A stretch of DNA of 64,000 nt from Rothia dentocariosa ATCC 17931 (GTDB lineage Bacteria; Actinomycetota; Actinomycetes; Actinomycetales; Micrococcaceae): assembly GCF_000164695.2 (NCBI RefSeq), contig NC_014643.1, forward strand, positions 1,054,001 through 1,118,000. The letters run 5' to 3'. Position numbers and translations under genes: made by a program. The notes under the pieces were generated by a model that saw nothing but the letters and a program-made list of their open reading frames with translations, had not been told where the DNA came from and ran no database searches. Within the stretch, counting starts at the first letter, position 1. Every line of letters starts with the position of its first letter. Below are positions 61,224-64,000 of the stretch, in pieces.

Positions 61224-61946
61224 ATGTCTGATCAGTACGTTATTTCTCGCCGTTCCGCTCTTGGGGTGATCGGCGCCGGTTCTGCGGCGGTTGCTCTTGC
61301 CGCGTGTTCGACCAGTAATTCTAATGGCGGCGGCGGTTCTGATTCGTCGAAGCGTGATGATTACAGCGGCGAGGTGAAGTATGACAAGTTTGATACTTCC
61401 GCCGGGAACTATGAGCCCGCAACTCGCGAGCATCCGGCGAAGAATGTTCCGAAACCTATTAAGCCGGATAACTTGAATGAGAAATCGGTGGAGGGCTTCT
61501 ATCAGAATATCGCCTTTATTATTGCTAGTTTCCAGTATTTCTATATGACGGCAGATAGCAGTGCTCTTAAGGAAAGCAACCTTAAAGGCAAAGAACAACT
61601 CTCAAAGGCTGAAGAACAGATGAAATCTTCTGGGGCACCAGATAAGCTTTGGTCTGAGGACTTCACCGTCAAAGCTTCTCTTGATACTCCGCAGCCCAAG
61701 ATTGAAGGCGACACCTATACATGGGAAGGAAAGGTATCGGCGAATCTGGGCAGCTTTACGGTTCAAAACGGTCAGGTGACGGATATTCCCGAGAAATCGC
61801 GGCGTCAGGAAGGACCGCAAACCTTTAAAGGCACCTACAAAGATGGCACTTGGGAAATTGACCTTGGAATGAGCAGCTCTGCATCCTCAGGTGCCAGCGG
61901 TGGCGCATCCACCGGTTCCGGCAGTGGCGGAGGACTCGGGTTCTAA
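61224..61946 (+). CDS. Putative Tat lipoprotein, array member 11
   Basis: It starts 38 bases after member 10, with GAAAGGA before the ATG. The N-terminal 95 residues or so match member 10 nearly exactly (LAACSTSNSNGGGG, FDTSAGNYEPATREHPA). The core (LKESNLKGKEQLSKAEEQMK) is its own. The C-terminal half (TYTWEGKVSANLGSFTV, TFKGTYKDGTWEIDLG) resembles members 5 and 8 instead. A Gly/Ser tail ends the protein. Confidence 0.82.
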   Translation: MSDQYVISRRSALGVIGAGSAAVALAACSTSNSNGGGGSDSSKRDDYSGEVKYDKFDTSAGNYEPATREHPAKNVPKPIKPDNLNEKSVEGFYQNIAFIIASFQYFYMTADSSALKESNLKGKEQLSKAEEQMKSSGAPDKLWSEDFTVKASLDTPQPKIEGDTYTWEGKVSANLGSFTVQNGQVTDIPEKSRRQEGPQTFKGTYKDGTWEIDLGMSSSASSGASGGASTGSGSGGGLGF

Positions 61947-61987
61947 ACCTCTTTCTGGCTGAACCGCATCGGACGTAAATATGGGAC

Positions 61988-62021
61988 AAGCCCGCAGAAA
62001 CACGTGCGTTTCTGCGGGCTT
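61988..62021. terminator. Terminator after lipoprotein 11
   Basis: AAGCCCGCAGAAAC (61988-62001) pairs perfectly with 62008-62021 across a 6-base loop. The downstream T content is low, so efficiency is uncertain. Confidence 0.75.
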
Positions 62022-62190
62022 AATCTATGTCTGCGGGGCTTGTTGCTGTGGCAGGAGTGTCATAATTACCTGTACTGCGGCTCTACTCCGGGATAATAGA
62101 GGATGTGCCCGTCACGGTAACATCACTCCCCGAACGAAAATACCGGTAACGACGCCGTATTTTCCGTTTCCATGAGAAAGGTACCCGCCC

Positions 62191-62883
62191 ATGACTTCCT
62201 CGTTCATATCCCGCAGAGCCGCCCTCGGCGTGCTAGGTGCCGGTTCCGCGCTCGCCTTCGTCGGATGCGCCGCCCGCGTGCAGCCGCTCTCGGCGGACGC
62301 ATCCACGAGTTACCGTGCCGACTATTCGGGTGAGGTCACGTTCAACAGCTACGACACCTCCGCAGGAGAATACGTGCGCGCAACCCGTACCCAACGCGCG
62401 AAGAACGTGCCCAAACCGGTGAAAACCGCCATGATGACCGAGAAAAGCTCCGCCGGGCTCTACTCCCTGTTTGGATTTCTTGGGGCAGCCTTCACCTACG
62501 GAATTATGACTAACGATTTCTCTCCCTTCAAAGAAATTACCTTTGTGGGAGGAATAAACGGAGCCGAAGCCTTTGAGGAAAGCAGTGTGAAAGAGCTTGA
62601 AAATATGTGGTTTGAAGACCCTAAAATGACGTTTACGCTCAAAGACCCGACTCCCACCCAGAACGGTGACGTCTACACATGGGCGGCAACGACCACATTC
62701 TCAACAGGTAATTTTGTAGTGTATGAGGGCACTGCGGTAGACATTCCCAGCGAGGCAAAGAAAGACGTTCACGACGGAGAGTTTAAGGCACGATATAACA
62801 ACGGACGCTGGCTGCTGATCGATATTCCCACCAATACCGATTTGTCTTCTAGCTTTGGCTCAGCGGGCAATCTGAGTGCCTAA
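62191..62883 (+). CDS. Putative Tat lipoprotein, array member 12
   Basis: AGAAAGG lies upstream of the ATG. ISRRAALGVLGAGSALA and lipobox FVGCAA are shared with member 13. Core: VTFNSYDTSAGEYVRATRTQRA, KNVPKPVKTAMMTEKSSAGLY, YTWAATTTFSTGNFVV, FKARYNNGRWLLIDI. The second helix (FLGAAFTYGIMTNDF) lacks the usual xQY end seen in most members. Confidence 0.8.
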   Translation: MTSSFISRRAALGVLGAGSALAFVGCAARVQPLSADASTSYRADYSGEVTFNSYDTSAGEYVRATRTQRAKNVPKPVKTAMMTEKSSAGLYSLFGFLGAAFTYGIMTNDFSPFKEITFVGGINGAEAFEESSVKELENMWFEDPKMTFTLKDPTPTQNGDVYTWAATTTFSTGNFVVYEGTAVDIPSEAKKDVHDGEFKARYNNGRWLLIDIPTNTDLSSSFGSAGNLSA

Positions 62884-62963
62884 TTCCAGGGGATAGTACT
62901 GGCCGGGAGTATCCGGGATAATAGTGTTAGAACAATAGTCGCTATCGATGAAAGGTCTTTCTT

Positions 62964-63662
62964 ATGGCACAGTCGTTTGTATCCCGCAGAGCCGCCCTAG
63001 GTGTGCTGGGTGCAGGTTCCGCGCTCGCTTTTGTTGGATGCGCATCCAACGCTGGCAGCGTGAAACCGCTCCCGACGAATGCTACGGCAAGCTACCGCAG
63101 CGATTTCAGTGGCGAAGCGAAGATCGACGAATACGATACCTCGGCGGGGGAGTACCGTAAGGCGACCCGCACCGAACGCGCGAAGAACGTGCCCAAACCT
63201 ATCAAGCCTAAGAACGCCGACGAAAACTCGGTGGCAGGGCTGTATTCCAGTATCGCGTTCTATACTGCGGCGACCCAGTACATGATGGAGAGCGGTGACG
63301 ACAGCCTGATCGAGCAGACCGCGTTGAATGATACAGATAAAAGCTCCGTTAAGTCGTCCTCGTACCAGTTTTCAACGATCTGGTTTGAAGACCCCAAGGT
63401 GACGGCCAACCTTACCACGCCGAAGCCCAAGGAATCCGGCGGGGAATACACCTGGCCTTCCCGATTCACCATAGGGTTGGGCAGCTTTATCGCCACCTCA
63501 GGAAGGGATGCTGATGTCCCCTCAAGCTCCCGCAGCACCACGCTCGACGTCGATATAACAGGGAAGTATGAAAACGGGCACTGGGTTATTGGCGGGTTCG
63601 CCGCAGCCTTCCGTAGCCAGGTAGGTTCAGGCTCTAGCAGCAGTAGTGGATCGAGTATCTAG
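62964..63662 (+). CDS. Putative Tat lipoprotein, array member 13
   Basis: GAAAGG lies upstream of the ATG. The signal (VSRRAALGVLGAGSALA, FVGCAS) is nearly that of member 12, 80 bases upstream. Core: AKIDEYDTSAGEYRKATRTERA, KNVPKPIKPKNADENSVAGLY, EYTWPSRFTIGLGSFIAT, ITGKYENGHWVIGGFA. The helical half and the C-terminus are closer to member 1, again mixing affinities. Confidence 0.8.
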   Translation: MAQSFVSRRAALGVLGAGSALAFVGCASNAGSVKPLPTNATASYRSDFSGEAKIDEYDTSAGEYRKATRTERAKNVPKPIKPKNADENSVAGLYSSIAFYTAATQYMMESGDDSLIEQTALNDTDKSSVKSSSYQFSTIWFEDPKVTANLTTPKPKESGGEYTWPSRFTIGLGSFIATSGRDADVPSSSRSTTLDVDITGKYENGHWVIGGFAAAFRSQVGSGSSSSSGSSI

Positions 63663-63688
63663 CCTTCTGCTCTGAGGTTTTGCGGAAC

Positions 63689-64000
63689 GTGGTGAGGTAC
63701 AGCAGAGCGTACTATCTTATCCCGGCGACGGCGCTTTCACGTATAGGCACCGTCGCCTACACCATTGTGGTGACCTGGTATATCAGCCAGCACGCCGGTC
63801 AGCAGATGGTTGGGGTGATGAATGCGTTGAGCGGCGCGGGCATATTCCTCGCCAGTATTCTTGGATTTGTTGTTATTGACAGGTTTAAGAAAAAATCCCT
63901 GCTGATTTTCTACGATATTTTTAATAGCCTCTGCTGCCTGTGCGCTCTTATTCTTTTATCGTCAGTACGCGGAGAATTTATCGTTTATATACTGATTATT
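63689..64000 (+). CDS. MFS transporter, N-terminal part (runs off the window)
   Basis: The frame opens with GTG at 63689 (a second GTG follows at once; a TTG lies at 63680) and stays open to the window end, 104 codons. It gives YYLIPATALSRIGTVAYTIV, a first helix, then VGVMNALSGAGIFLASILGF, VIDRFKKKSLLIFYDI and another helix. The small-residue helix followed by DRFKKK is the MFS motif A region. The substrate cannot be told. Confidence 0.75.
   Translation, partial: MVRYSRAYYLIPATALSRIGTVAYTIVVTWYISQHAGQQMVGVMNALSGAGIFLASILGFVVIDRFKKKSLLIFYDIFNSLCCLCALILLSSVRGEFIVYILII

Overview
The window looks like chromosomal DNA of a moderately GC-rich actinobacterium. A Micrococcaceae genus such as Rothia fits best. 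The basis is the anchored-repeat metal transporter family, LAxTG sorting signals of the sortase E type, Tat lipoproteins, and a run of paralogous small lipoproteins. This placement is from recall and inference; no search was run.

Region 1 (1-9.1 kb) is a surface metal-uptake locus. A minus-strand operon encodes a two-domain wall protein (LANTG signal), a ZnuA-type binding lipoprotein with an anchored-repeat domain inserted in it, a membrane-anchored repeat protein, an ABC ATPase and the start of a permease. A divergent plus-strand gene encodes a large repeat protein with a LAHTG signal. Two Zur-like palindromes lie between the divergent genes.

Region 2 (9.3-20.4 kb) is a type VII-like secretion cluster: a transmembrane Ser/Thr kinase, a 1059-residue coiled lipoprotein with an Asn/Gln-rich linker, a membrane-anchored periplasmic-binding-fold protein, and an FHA-FtsK ATPase of the EssC/EccC type. 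It closes with a perfect 21-bp hairpin.

Region 3 (20.4-44.9 kb) is an Rhs polymorphic-toxin island, AT-rich outside the rhs genes. Two bicistrons, each a WXG100 gene followed by a giant rhs gene, point away from each other. Their WXG100 genes sit in a 386-bp near-identical inverted repeat. Between and beyond them lie orphan toxin C-termini, broken genes and immunity-like membrane proteins. These form two mirror-image arrays sharing a 953-bp inverted repeat. The FtsK ATPase next door is the likely exporter of the WXG100 and Rhs proteins.

Region 4 (45.0-63.7 kb) holds thirteen paralogous putative Tat lipoproteins in one orientation, probably the DUF6318 family (recalled name). The array is interrupted by an alcohol dehydrogenase gene and by a seven-gene tellurium/stress (Ter) operon on the other strand. 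Several lipoproteins are mosaics: conserved GC-rich ends around a divergent AT-rich core. The window ends in the first quarter or so of an MFS transporter gene.

The strongest candidates for something undescribed are the Rhs island with its mirrored membrane-immunity arrays and conserved TPPILR toxin tail, the unusual composition of the type VII cluster, and the mosaic lipoprotein array.
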